Below the pieces are notes generated by a model that ran no database searches, had not been told where the DNA came from, and worked only from the letters and a program-made list of their open reading frames with translations. From NCBI GenBank assembly GCA_002704685.1, contig PAHD01000026.1:1-17143 (forward strand): a stretch of DNA of 17,143 nt, read 5' to 3'. The first letter of the stretch is position 1. Each line of letters opens with the position of its first letter. Position numbers and translations under genes: made by a program. This document shows, piece after piece, positions 8,484 through 15,782 of this stretch. Origin of the DNA: Fidelibacterota bacterium. GTDB taxonomy: Bacteria > Fidelibacterota > Marinisomatia > SCGC-AAA003-L08 > D37C17.

Positions 8484-9200
8484 ATGAAAAATCTAGTAAT
8501 AATACCTACTTTTAACGAAATTGAAAATATTCCATTAATTTTAAAAGAAATTTTTAATTTAAATATCAATTTAGATGTTTTAGTAGTTGATGATAATTCA
8601 CCTGATAAAACATACCAAAAAGTTGAAGAATTAAAACAAAAATATCCAAATTTATTTTTAATTTTAAATAATAAAAAGTCGGGTATTGGAAAAGCATATT
8701 TAAAGGGTTTTAATTTTGCAATTAAAAATAATTATTCGAAAGTAATACAAATTGATGCAGATATGTCACATAATCCTTATGATATTAAAAAATTATTAGA
8801 GAAATCAAATGATTACGATCTAGTTATTGGCAGTAGGTACATTAGCGGAATAAGAATAATTAATTGGCCATTGAGTAGGCTTGCCTTAAGCTACTTTGCC
8901 AATTTATATGCAAAACTTATTACTGGTTTAAGTATTTATGATTGCACTGGTGGATTTAAATGTTTTGATATTAAAATATTAAAATCCATAGATTTAAAAA
9001 AAATAAATAGTCAAGGATATTCTTTCCAAATAGAAATGAATTATAGATCTTATGTTAAAAACTTTAAAATTAAAGAAATACCTATTATTTTTACAGATAG
9101 AACCATAGGGAAGTCAAAAATGTCCAAAAAAATTATATTTGAAGCTATTTTTATAGTACCATTATTAAGAATTAAAAAAATATTTAATTTTTTAAAATGA
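8484..9200 (+). CDS. Polyprenol-phosphate mannose synthase-like GT2 glycosyltransferase
   Basis: This family-2 glycosyltransferase (238 residues) closely resembles DPM1/Ppm1, which moves mannose from GDP-mannose to a polyprenyl phosphate. Visible signatures are IPTFNEIENI (7-16), DDNSPDKT (36-43), the metal-binding DADMSH (91-96), GSRY (116-119), a CTGGFKCF segment (154-161) and DRTIGKSKMS (205-214). It ends after the catalytic domain without the C-terminal membrane helices found in GtrB or ArnC, so it should be a peripheral protein. The ATG follows the upstream TAA directly, and the 3' end shares an ATGA with the next glycosyltransferase. The sugar donated is not certain; glucose or another hexose is possible. 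Confidence 0.85.
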   Translation: MKNLVIIPTFNEIENIPLILKEIFNLNINLDVLVVDDNSPDKTYQKVEELKQKYPNLFLILNNKKSGIGKAYLKGFNFAIKNNYSKVIQIDADMSHNPYDIKKLLEKSNDYDLVIGSRYISGIRIINWPLSRLALSYFANLYAKLITGLSIYDCTGGFKCFDIKILKSIDLKKINSQGYSFQIEMNYRSYVKNFKIKEIPIIFTDRTIGKSKMSKKIIFEAIFIVPLLRIKKIFNFLK

Positions 9201-9976
9201 TAAGCATTGTAATTGTAAACTATAATTCAGAAAATTTTTTAGAAAAATGTTTAGGTTCAATTCAAAATTCAACTTTAGAAAATATTAAAGTTGAAGTATT
9301 GATTGTTAATAACAGTTCTAAAAAATATTTTCAAGTAATTAAATACACAAACTTTAGTTTAAAAATAATTGAAGTTAATAAAAACATCGGTTTTTCTAAA
9401 GCAGCTAACATTGGAATAAAAAAATCAAATTTTAAAACAGTATTGACATTGAATCCAGATGTGTTATTATTCAAAAATACTTTATTTAAAGCTTTTAATT
9501 ATTTCAAAAATAAAAAAAATATTGGGGTTCTTGGATGTAAAGTTTTAAATGATAATAATTCATTTCAGAAATCTTCTCGAAGAAGAATGCCCTTTTTAAG
9601 CGTATTATTTCCATATATTTTAAAGCTTCATTATTTAGGGTTAGTTAATAGGTATAACTATATGGATTTTTCTGAAGATACAAGGCATTGTGTTGATGCT
9701 GTAAGTGGTGCTTTTATGATGTTTAATAAAGATATATTTTATAAAATGAAAGCATTTGATGAGCGTTTTTTTTTGTATTTTGAAGACACTGATTTTTGCT
9801 TAAAGCTAAATAAATCAGATTTTATGGTTGTATATTTTCCAGAAGCAAAGATTAAACATTTTAAAAAAGGTAGTAGGAATTTCTTAAATTATATTTCAGT
9901 TGAATTCAATTTTTATCTATCATTTTTAAAGTTTATACTTAAATACAGTAGAATTTTTTTTAAATTTAATAATTAA
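9197..9976 (+). CDS. GT2 glycosyltransferase, WbbL/rhamnosyltransferase-like
   Basis: This is a second family-2 glycosyltransferase (259 residues) of the kind that acts on lipid-linked glycans at the cytoplasmic membrane face. It shows SIVIVNYNS (3-11), NKNIGFSKAANIGI (61-74), LNPDV (85-89) at the DxD position, VSGAFMM (169-175), and FFLYFEDTDF (191-200) holding the acidic EDxD motif. This pattern is typical of WbbL-like dTDP-rhamnosyltransferases, which fits the RmlD-like gene two positions upstream. It overlaps the preceding gene in an ATGA. The short polar C-terminus has no membrane helix. GT2 specificity cannot be read from sequence, so rhamnose transfer is inference from context. Confidence 0.82.
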   Translation: MISIVIVNYNSENFLEKCLGSIQNSTLENIKVEVLIVNNSSKKYFQVIKYTNFSLKIIEVNKNIGFSKAANIGIKKSNFKTVLTLNPDVLLFKNTLFKAFNYFKNKKNIGVLGCKVLNDNNSFQKSSRRRMPFLSVLFPYILKLHYLGLVNRYNYMDFSEDTRHCVDAVSGAFMMFNKDIFYKMKAFDERFFLYFEDTDFCLKLNKSDFMVVYFPEAKIKHFKKGSRNFLNYISVEFNFYLSFLKFILKYSRIFFKFNN

Positions 9977-9987
9977 TTTGATACTAT

Positions 9988-10947
9988 ATGTCACATTTTA
10001 CACTAGATTTCGAAAAACCACTAAAAGAATTGCATGAAAGAATATTGCATGCTAAAAGTACTGATTCATCCACTGGAATCGATAATTCAGAGTTGATAAA
10101 ATCATTAGAATTACAGCTTTTAAGAGAAAAAAATAATATTTATACAAATCTTAATAGATGGCAAAAAGTTGAAATAGCCAGACACCCAATGAGGCCTCAT
10201 TCTAGTGATTATATTAAAAATATTGTTAAGGATTGGTTTGAAATTCATGGAGATAGAAAATACTCTGATGATAAGGCTATTATTACTGGATTTGGTTATA
10301 TAAACAACGTTAAATTTGCAATAATTGGCCAAGAAAAAGGACGAAATACTAAAGATAAATTAAAACATAATTTTGGAATGTCTAAACCTGAAGGTTATAG
10401 AAAAGCTCTTAGAGTTATGAAACTTGCTGAAAAATTTAATTTACCAATTTTATCTCTTATTGATACACCTGGAGCATATCCAGGTATAGGTGCAGAAGAA
10501 AGAGGTCAATCACAGGCAATAGCAGATAATTTATTTAAAATGTCAACGCTTGAAGTACCAATAATTTCATTAGTTATTGGAGAGGGAGCATCTGGTGGTG
10601 CTCTAGCAATTGGATTAGCAGATAGAATAGTATGCCTAGAATATTCTTGGTATTCGGTTATATCACCTGAGGGCTGTGCATCTATTCTCTTTGGTGATCC
10701 ATCTTTTAATAAAGATGCTGCAGAAATGTTAAAAGTTAATTCAAGAGATTTATTTGATATGAATATTGCAGATAAAATTATAAATGAACCTTTAGGTGGA
10801 GTACATAATGACGAAAACATAGTCTTTAAGGATGTTACAGAGGTTATATTAAATGAACATAAATATTTGAATTCTTTATCAAAGAAAAAGCTTATTGAAG
10901 AACGGTTGACAAAATATAATAATATCGGTATTTTTTCAAATGAGTAA
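9988..10947 (+). CDS. accA: Acetyl-CoA carboxylase carboxyltransferase subunit alpha (AccA)
   Basis: AccA is half of the carboxyltransferase of bacterial acetyl-CoA carboxylase, making malonyl-CoA for fatty acid synthesis with AccD, AccB and AccC. The 319-residue protein starts with LDFEKPLKELHERI and a short helical region. It then shows WQKVEIARHPMRP (58-70), GMSKPEGYRKALRVM (130-144), LIDTPGAYPG (157-166), AEERGQSQAIA (169-179), the oxyanion-hole region GEGASGGALA (198-207) and ISPEGCASILFGD (225-237). It begins 11 nt after the previous gene, the largest gap in the block, and overlaps the next by 8 nt (ATGAGTAA). accD, accB and accC must lie elsewhere in the genome. Confidence 0.96.
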   Translation: MSHFTLDFEKPLKELHERILHAKSTDSSTGIDNSELIKSLELQLLREKNNIYTNLNRWQKVEIARHPMRPHSSDYIKNIVKDWFEIHGDRKYSDDKAIITGFGYINNVKFAIIGQEKGRNTKDKLKHNFGMSKPEGYRKALRVMKLAEKFNLPILSLIDTPGAYPGIGAEERGQSQAIADNLFKMSTLEVPIISLVIGEGASGGALAIGLADRIVCLEYSWYSVISPEGCASILFGDPSFNKDAAEMLKVNSRDLFDMNIADKIINEPLGGVHNDENIVFKDVTEVILNEHKYLNSLSKKKLIEERLTKYNNIGIFSNE

Positions 10948-12577
10948 AATTTTTAAAAGCAAAATATTAAATACTAATAATGAAAACTTTAGGGATAATT
11001 TCAAAAATATGTTGAAGGATTTTAATAATCAAATAGATTTAATTAAAAATTGTGGTGGAAAAGCTGCAATACAAAAACAACATGATAAAGGAAGATTAAC
11101 AGCAAGAGAAAGAATTGGTAATTTGATAGACGAAAATACATATTTTTTAGAACTTAGTAAATTTGCTGGTTTCGATATGTATAAGGAGTATGGAGGTTGT
11201 CCTGCTGGTGGACTAATTTCAGGAATTGCAATAGTAAATGGTATAAATTTTATGGTTATTGCAAATGATGCTACAGTAAAAGCCGGAGCTTATTTTGAAG
11301 TAACACTTAAAAAAACTTTAAGGGCTCAAGAAATTGCTTTTAAAAATAATTTACCAATTATATACTTAGTTGATTCGGCTGGTGTTTTTTTACCTTTACA
11401 AGATCAGGTATTTCCTGATGAAGGACATTTTGGGAAGATTTTTTATAATAATGCTAGATTATCAGCAAATGGTAATATTCAAATTGCATCTGTTATGGGA
11501 CCTTGCGTTGCTGGTGGTGCATATCTTCCTGTTATGTGTGATAAATACGTAATGACAAAGGGTTCTAGTATGTTCTTAGCTGGACCAGCATTAGTGAAAG
11601 CTGCGGTAGGTCAAGAGATAGATGCTGAGTCACTTGGGGGAAGTAAAACACATTCTAGAATTAGTGGTATAGTAGATTATGAAGTAGAGAATGATTACGA
11701 TGCCTTAACCAAAATTAAAGATATTATATCAAGTATAAATATAAATCAAAATAATACACATAATGAATTTATAGACCCTAGCTTAAGTTTTGATGATATT
11801 TATAATTATTTTGATATAAGTAATAACTCTCAATATGATGTAAGAGAGTTAATCGCACGTTTGGTTGACAATAGTGAATTTATTGAATTTAAGGAAAATT
11901 ATGGAAAGACAATTGTATGTTTAAATGCAAGAATTGGAGGCCATAAAGTTGGTATTGTTGCAAATCAAAAAATTGTAATCAAAACTGAAGATAATCAGCT
12001 CCAATTAGGAGGTGTTATTTATAATGATTCATCAGATAAAGCTTCCAGATTTATAATGAATTGTAACCAAGATAAAATACCAATTATTTTTATACATGAC
12101 GTTAATGGTTTTATGGTTGGAAAACATGCTGAATGGTCCGGCATAGCTAAAGATGGTGCTAAAATGGTTAATGCAGTATCAAATAGTATTGTTCCTAAAA
12201 TAACATTAATTATTGGAGGAAGTTACGGAGCTGGAAATTATGCAATGTCGGGTAAGGCTTATGATCCATCTTTTATTTTTGCTTGGCCAAATTCAAAAAT
12301 TGCCGTTATGGGCGGTGATCAAGCAGCAAAAACACTTACTTCTTTGAAAGTTTCAAAACTAGGTAGTATATCTGATGAAGAAAAAGAAAAAATATATAAA
12401 AAAATTAAATCTAGATATGATATTCAATCAGACATTAGATATGGTGCAGCAAGATTATGGGTGGATGAAATAATTGAACCTAAAGATACACGTTCTATAT
12501 TAATAAAAAGTTTATGTATTGTTAACAATACTTCCTACATTAATAATAGACCAAACTATGGGGTTTTTCAAGTATGA
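10940..12577 (+). CDS. Acyl-CoA carboxylase beta subunit (MCC/GCC-type carboxyltransferase)
   Basis: This is the carboxyltransferase (beta) subunit of a biotin-dependent acyl-CoA carboxylase, 545 residues with both N and C crotonase-like halves. The N half carries GRLTARERI (51-59), NDATVKAGAYF (109-119), YLVDSAGVFLPLQDQVFPD (142-160) and GPCVAGGAYLP (187-197). The C half carries GGVIYNDSSDKASRF (357-371), GGSYGAGNYAMSGKAYDP (426-443) and FAWPNSKIAVMG (447-458). The xCxAGGAYxP form and FPDxxHFG resemble methylcrotonyl- and geranyl-CoA carboxylases more than propionyl-CoA carboxylase, whose motif reads GPCAGGAVYSPA. No biotin carboxylase or biotin carrier subunit is in the window, so the holoenzyme partner is encoded elsewhere. 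The exact acyl substrate is unresolved; neighbouring AtuA-family and hydratase genes favour a branched or enoyl-CoA. Confidence 0.9.
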   Translation: MSKIFKSKILNTNNENFRDNFKNMLKDFNNQIDLIKNCGGKAAIQKQHDKGRLTARERIGNLIDENTYFLELSKFAGFDMYKEYGGCPAGGLISGIAIVNGINFMVIANDATVKAGAYFEVTLKKTLRAQEIAFKNNLPIIYLVDSAGVFLPLQDQVFPDEGHFGKIFYNNARLSANGNIQIASVMGPCVAGGAYLPVMCDKYVMTKGSSMFLAGPALVKAAVGQEIDAESLGGSKTHSRISGIVDYEVENDYDALTKIKDIISSININQNNTHNEFIDPSLSFDDIYNYFDISNNSQYDVRELIARLVDNSEFIEFKENYGKTIVCLNARIGGHKVGIVANQKIVIKTEDNQLQLGGVIYNDSSDKASRFIMNCNQDKIPIIFIHDVNGFMVGKHAEWSGIAKDGAKMVNAVSNSIVPKITLIIGGSYGAGNYAMSGKAYDPSFIFAWPNSKIAVMGGDQAAKTLTSLKVSKLGSISDEEKEKIYKKIKSRYDIQSDIRYGAARLWVDEIIEPKDTRSILIKSLCIVNNTSYINNRPNYGVFQV

Positions 12578-13920
12578 AAAAAAGTGTTAGAATTGCTAAT
12601 GGTCAGGGTTTTTGGGGTGACAGTATTGATGCTCCAGTAAATTTGATAAAATATGGAAAAATAGATTATTTAACTTTAGATTATTTAGCGGAAGTTACAA
12701 TTTCTATTATGCAAAGACAAAAGTTGAAAAACAAATTACTTGGATACGCTACTGATTTTGTTGATTTGATTATTGATAACCAAAAGCTTATTAAAAAAAA
12801 CGGTGTTAAAATTATCTCAAATGCTGGTGGTGTAAATCCTATAGAGTGTGCAAAAATTATCAAGAATAAACTATCTAAAAGTTGTGATTTGAAAATCGGT
12901 GTTGTTTATGGTGATGATATCATAAAAGATATTGAAGATTTAATCAGAAATGGTCATAATTTCAAAAATTTAGAAACTGGACAAGATATAAATAGCATCA
13001 AAGAAAATATTACATCAGCAAATGTTTATATTGACAGCTTTTCAATTAAAGATGCTCTTGAAAAAGGAGCTGATATTGTTTTAGCTGGAAGAGTTTCTGA
13101 TCCAGGCCTAACACTAGGTCCATTAATATATGAATTTGGATGGTCAAATATTGATTACGATAAATTAGCCTCCGGAACACTTGCTGGTCATATTATAGAA
13201 TGCGGTGCGCAATGCACAGGAGGTAATTATTCTAAATGGTATGAACTAAATAGTTTGTCAAATATAGGCTATCCCATAGCTGAAGTGAAATCAAATGGAG
13301 AGTTTTTAATAACAAAGCCTGAAAATACTGATGGTATAGTAAATAGAATTTCTGTAACAGAGCAAATATTATACGAAATGGGTGATCCAAAAAATTATAT
13401 ATCACCTGACGTATGTGTTGATTTCACTTCATTTAATTTAAAGGAATTATCTGAAAATAAAATATTAATTGAAAATGTTAAAGGTTTTAGGCCAACAAAA
13501 ACTTATAAAGTTTCAATAAGTTATTTTTCTGGGTATAAATGTTCAGCACAGTTAACTATTTCAGGACCAAATGCTCATGAAAAAGCAAGTTTTGTTGCTA
13601 AAACAATATGGGAAAGATTAAGCAATTCTGGATATTCATTTGATAAAACAAATACTGAATTTTTAGGATTCAACTCTTGTCATAAAAATATTAATTTAAA
13701 ATATGATGGTTCAAATGAAATTGTTTTAAGATTATCAGTTAAAGATGATGTAAAAGCTAATGTAGAAAGATTTAGCAAAGAAATTTCACCAATGATTACT
13801 TCAGGTCCACCAGGAGTTACAGGTTTTGCTGGTGGAAGACCTAAAGTCCAAGAAGTTATTTCATTTTGGCCAGCACTTTTAGATAAAAATGTAATTCAAA
13901 CTACAGTTGATGTAATATGA
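12574..13920 (+). CDS. AtuA family protein (DUF1446), acyclic terpene utilization-like
   Basis: This protein of 448 residues belongs to the DUF1446 family, named from AtuA of the Pseudomonas acyclic-terpene (atu) cluster, whose biochemical activity is not established. Recognisable segments are RIANGQGFWGDSIDAPVNL (6-24), DYLTLDYLAEV (31-41), ISNAGGVNPIECA (81-93), LAGRVSDPGLTLGPL (170-184), GTLAGHIIECGAQCTGG (201-217) and, near the C-terminus, SGPPGVTGFAGGRP. The invariant Asp, His, Cys and Gly residues in these blocks look like an active site. It overlaps the carboxylase beta gene and the following small AtuA-associated gene, each by ATGA, so all three should be made together. In many organisms the domain of that next gene is fused to the C-terminus of this one. 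Confidence 0.85.
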   Translation: MKKSVRIANGQGFWGDSIDAPVNLIKYGKIDYLTLDYLAEVTISIMQRQKLKNKLLGYATDFVDLIIDNQKLIKKNGVKIISNAGGVNPIECAKIIKNKLSKSCDLKIGVVYGDDIIKDIEDLIRNGHNFKNLETGQDINSIKENITSANVYIDSFSIKDALEKGADIVLAGRVSDPGLTLGPLIYEFGWSNIDYDKLASGTLAGHIIECGAQCTGGNYSKWYELNSLSNIGYPIAEVKSNGEFLITKPENTDGIVNRISVTEQILYEMGDPKNYISPDVCVDFTSFNLKELSENKILIENVKGFRPTKTYKVSISYFSGYKCSAQLTISGPNAHEKASFVAKTIWERLSNSGYSFDKTNTEFLGFNSCHKNINLKYDGSNEIVLRLSVKDDVKANVERFSKEISPMITSGPPGVTGFAGGRPKVQEVISFWPALLDKNVIQTTVDVI

Positions 13921-14258
13921 AAGTAAATTTAGGATCAATTGCATCTGCTCGTTCAGGAGATAAAGGTAAAAATACTAACATTGGCTTAGTTTTTAATAAT
14001 AAAAAAACATATATATGGGCTAAAGAGAATATTACATCAAATCTTATTAAAAAAATTTTTAAAGAAATTGTTAATGGTAATGTTTTACGGTATGAATTAG
14101 ATAATTTATTATCCCTAAATTTTATATTAGAAGATAGTCTTGGTGGCGGTGGAAGTGATTCATTATTTAATGATGCCCAAGGTAAAAGCTATGGTCAAGC
14201 AATTTTGTTAATGGAAATTAATCTACCTAATAAACTACAAGGATACATAAATGAGTAA
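13917..14258 (+). CDS. AtuA-associated small protein (AtuA-like C-terminal domain)
   Basis: This 113-residue protein matches the domain found downstream of, or fused to, DUF1446/AtuA proteins. Its signatures are ARSGDKGKNTNIGL (11-24) near the N-terminus and a glycine-rich C-terminal block LGGGGSDSLFNDAQGKSYGQ (75-94). It has no signal peptide or membrane helix, so it is cytosolic. The start shares an ATGA with atuA and the end overlaps the hydratase by 8 nt (ATGAGTAA). It probably forms a complex with the DUF1446 protein; that is inference from fusion elsewhere and from coupling here. The activity is unknown. Confidence 0.82.
   Translation: MKVNLGSIASARSGDKGKNTNIGLVFNNKKTYIWAKENITSNLIKKIFKEIVNGNVLRYELDNLLSLNFILEDSLGGGGSDSLFNDAQGKSYGQAILLMEINLPNKLQGYINE
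14239..14243 (+). promoter_or_regulatory. Shine-Dalgarno AAGGA of the enoyl-CoA hydratase gene
   Basis: AAGGA lies 7 nt before the ATG at 14251, inside the 3' end of the AtuA-associated gene. It decides the start of the hydratase and is the second of only two clear ribosome binding sites in the operon-like block. Confidence 0.6.
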
Positions 14259-15030
14259 AAATCTAAATTTTAAAAAACTAGATAAATATATCGGTTGTCT
14301 AGAAATATGTAGAGAGCCCCTCAATGCACTTTCTTCAGTTTTTTTAGAAGAGATTCATTCTATAATAAAAAAAATAAATATTGATAATGAATGCAGAGTT
14401 TTAATTATAAAGTCAGGTTTAAAAAATTTTTCTGTAGGTGCAGATTTAAAAGAAAGAAAAATTATGTCTAAATCTGAATCACATAATGCATTAGAAATTT
14501 TTAATAATTGTTTCAATGCAATTGAAGATATAAAAATTCCTACAATTTGCTTAATAAATGGCTATTGTTTAGGAGGAGGTACAGAGCTATCGCTATCTTG
14601 TGATATAAGAGTTGCTTCTGAAAATGCTATTATTGGACTTCCAGAAACTAGTATAGGAATTATACCAGGTGCAGGAGGAACATTTAGATTATCTAAAGCA
14701 ATAGGATTACAAAATTCTAAATATTGGGTATTTACAGCAAAAAAGTTTAGCGCTAAGGAATCCTTAAAGTATGGTTTTCTTCATAAATTAGTAGATGAAA
14801 ATGAATTATTTGAATGTGGACTTAAAATCGCTAATGATATTTTAAAAAATGCACCTATAGCAGTTAAATCCTCAAAAAAAGCTATTAATGAAAATTTATT
14901 TTTAAATGATCGTTTGGCTTGTATTGAAAACGAAAGAATAAATTATAATAAAACATTAATAACGAAAGATAGAGATGAGGCATTGGATGCATTTATAAAT
15001 AAAAGAAAGCCAATCTGGAAAAATGAATAA
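14251..15030 (+). CDS. Enoyl-CoA hydratase/isomerase family protein (crotonase)
   Basis: This crotonase-fold enzyme (259 residues) probably adds water to an enoyl-CoA. The oxyanion-hole loop is FSVGADLKE (60-68), the second is GYCLGGGTEL (104-113), and both catalytic glutamates of true hydratases are in place: Glu112 in GGGTEL and Glu132 in GLPETSIGIIPGAGGTFRL (129-147). The C-terminal helix region ends in DEALDAFINKRKPIW, as in AUH-type methylglutaconyl-CoA hydratases and short-chain ECHs. It follows a carboxylase beta subunit and AtuA-family genes, an order recalling the liu and atu clusters, where the hydratase acts on the carboxylase product. A general beta-oxidation role cannot be excluded. 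It overlaps the next gene by 8 nt (ATGAATAA). Confidence 0.9.
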   Translation: MSKNLNFKKLDKYIGCLEICREPLNALSSVFLEEIHSIIKKINIDNECRVLIIKSGLKNFSVGADLKERKIMSKSESHNALEIFNNCFNAIEDIKIPTICLINGYCLGGGTELSLSCDIRVASENAIIGLPETSIGIIPGAGGTFRLSKAIGLQNSKYWVFTAKKFSAKESLKYGFLHKLVDENELFECGLKIANDILKNAPIAVKSSKKAINENLFLNDRLACIENERINYNKTLITKDRDEALDAFINKRKPIWKNE

Positions 15031-15547
15031 TTATATAATACTACTATTTTTCACCCTATCTATTTCTTTTTCACAAAACCCTATAGCTATTAAAGAATTT
15101 AATTTCTATAAAAGTAGAAATATAAAAGAATTAAATCTTAATAATTATTTTTATGATTTAAGTGGTATTTATTTATTAAAATTAATTAATGTTGATAATG
15201 TTAGCTTTGAAAGAACTAAGAAAATTCTGGTAGATAGATGTGATTTTGAGTTTGATATTAAATCATCAGTAAATAAAATCACTATTGAAAAATGTAATGA
15301 TGTTTTAAATATTAAAGGTGAATTAATTATTGATGAAAATAATTATATATTAACATTTAAAAATCAAAAATTTAATTATATTGAAGGTGAGTTGACGTTT
15401 TGGATTTATGGAAGTTTTAATGAAGAACCAGTTTCTAATAATTTAAATGATGGAATTCTTAGAGAATATTATGAAGATGGAAATTTAAAAATTGAATATA
15501 ATTATGATAATGGAAAAAAAAATGGAATACAAAAAAAAATGGTATGA
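15023..15547 (+). CDS. Secreted MORN-repeat protein, N-terminal part (frameshifted at A9)
   Basis: As read, this frame gives 174 residues. It opens with a Sec signal peptide: a hydrophobic run from residue 4 to 16, then SFS before Gln18, a typical signal peptidase I site. An uncharacterised beta-rich region follows to about residue 138, then one complete MORN_2-type repeat (from DGILREYY at 143). The frame ends in GIQKKMV-stop directly after a run of nine A (15531-15539). If the run had eight A, the frame would go on as GIQKKWYENKQL into the next frame and give one 252-residue protein ending at 15782. The role is unknown; MORN_2 repeats occur in YwqK-like and other secreted proteins. It is coupled to the hydratase gene by an 8-nt overlap. 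Confidence 0.75.
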   Translation: MNNYIILLFFTLSISFSQNPIAIKEFNFYKSRNIKELNLNNYFYDLSGIYLLKLINVDNVSFERTKKILVDRCDFEFDIKSSVNKITIEKCNDVLNIKGELIIDENNYILTFKNQKFNYIEGELTFWIYGSFNEEPVSNNLNDGILREYYEDGNLKIEYNYDNGKKNGIQKKMV

Positions 15548-15782
15548 AAATAAACAATTATCCATTAATTATAATTATATTAATGGAAAACTTAATGGTA
15601 TTCAAAAAAAATGGTATAAAAATGGAAATATCCAAAGTGAAATAAATTATAAAAATGATGTTTTACATGGTATATCCAAATATTGGTACAAAAATGGTCA
15701 ACTTAAATATACCAAGATTTATGAAGATGGAATTTTAGTTAAAACACTTGAAAGCTATAATTTTGATGGAGAACCATTATAG
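15492..15782 (+). pseudogene. MORN-repeat protein, C-terminal part in the +1 frame
   Basis: This frame continues the broken MORN protein. The homologous part starts at about 15540 (WYENKQLSINYNYINGKLN) and carries three further repeats of 23 to 24 residues, including GIQKKWYKNGNIQSEINY and GISKYWYKNGQLKYTKIYEDG. The stretch before 15540, which contains the nominal ATG at 15492, is out of frame with the repeat pattern and is only a shadow of the first part, so independent translation is unlikely. The stop TAG lies directly against the stop codon of the minus-strand gene that follows. Confidence 0.6.
15531..15539 (+). repeat. A9 homopolymer at the frameshift point
   Basis: Nine consecutive A between C15530 and T15540 separate the two frames of the MORN gene. 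The homologous position of the next repeat unit (15604-15611) has eight A in an otherwise matching context (CAA AAA AAA TGG TAT), which keeps the reading frame. The extra base is therefore a genuine length change, a polymerase-slippage site or a sequencing error. Confidence 0.8.

Noticed and set aside
10120..10332. Minus-strand 70-codon frame inside accA
   Set aside because: It is antisense to conserved accA sequence and shows no recognisable protein features.
10506..10820. Minus-strand 104-codon frame inside accA
   Set aside because: It is antisense to the most conserved part of accA; the long frame comes from the constrained codons of the opposite strand.
11370..11552. Plus-strand 60-codon frame inside the carboxylase beta gene
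   Set aside because: It is an alternative frame within a strongly conserved gene and has no start context or motif.
12681..12863. Minus-strand 60-codon frame inside the AtuA-family gene
   Set aside because: It is a shadow of the conserved plus-strand gene.
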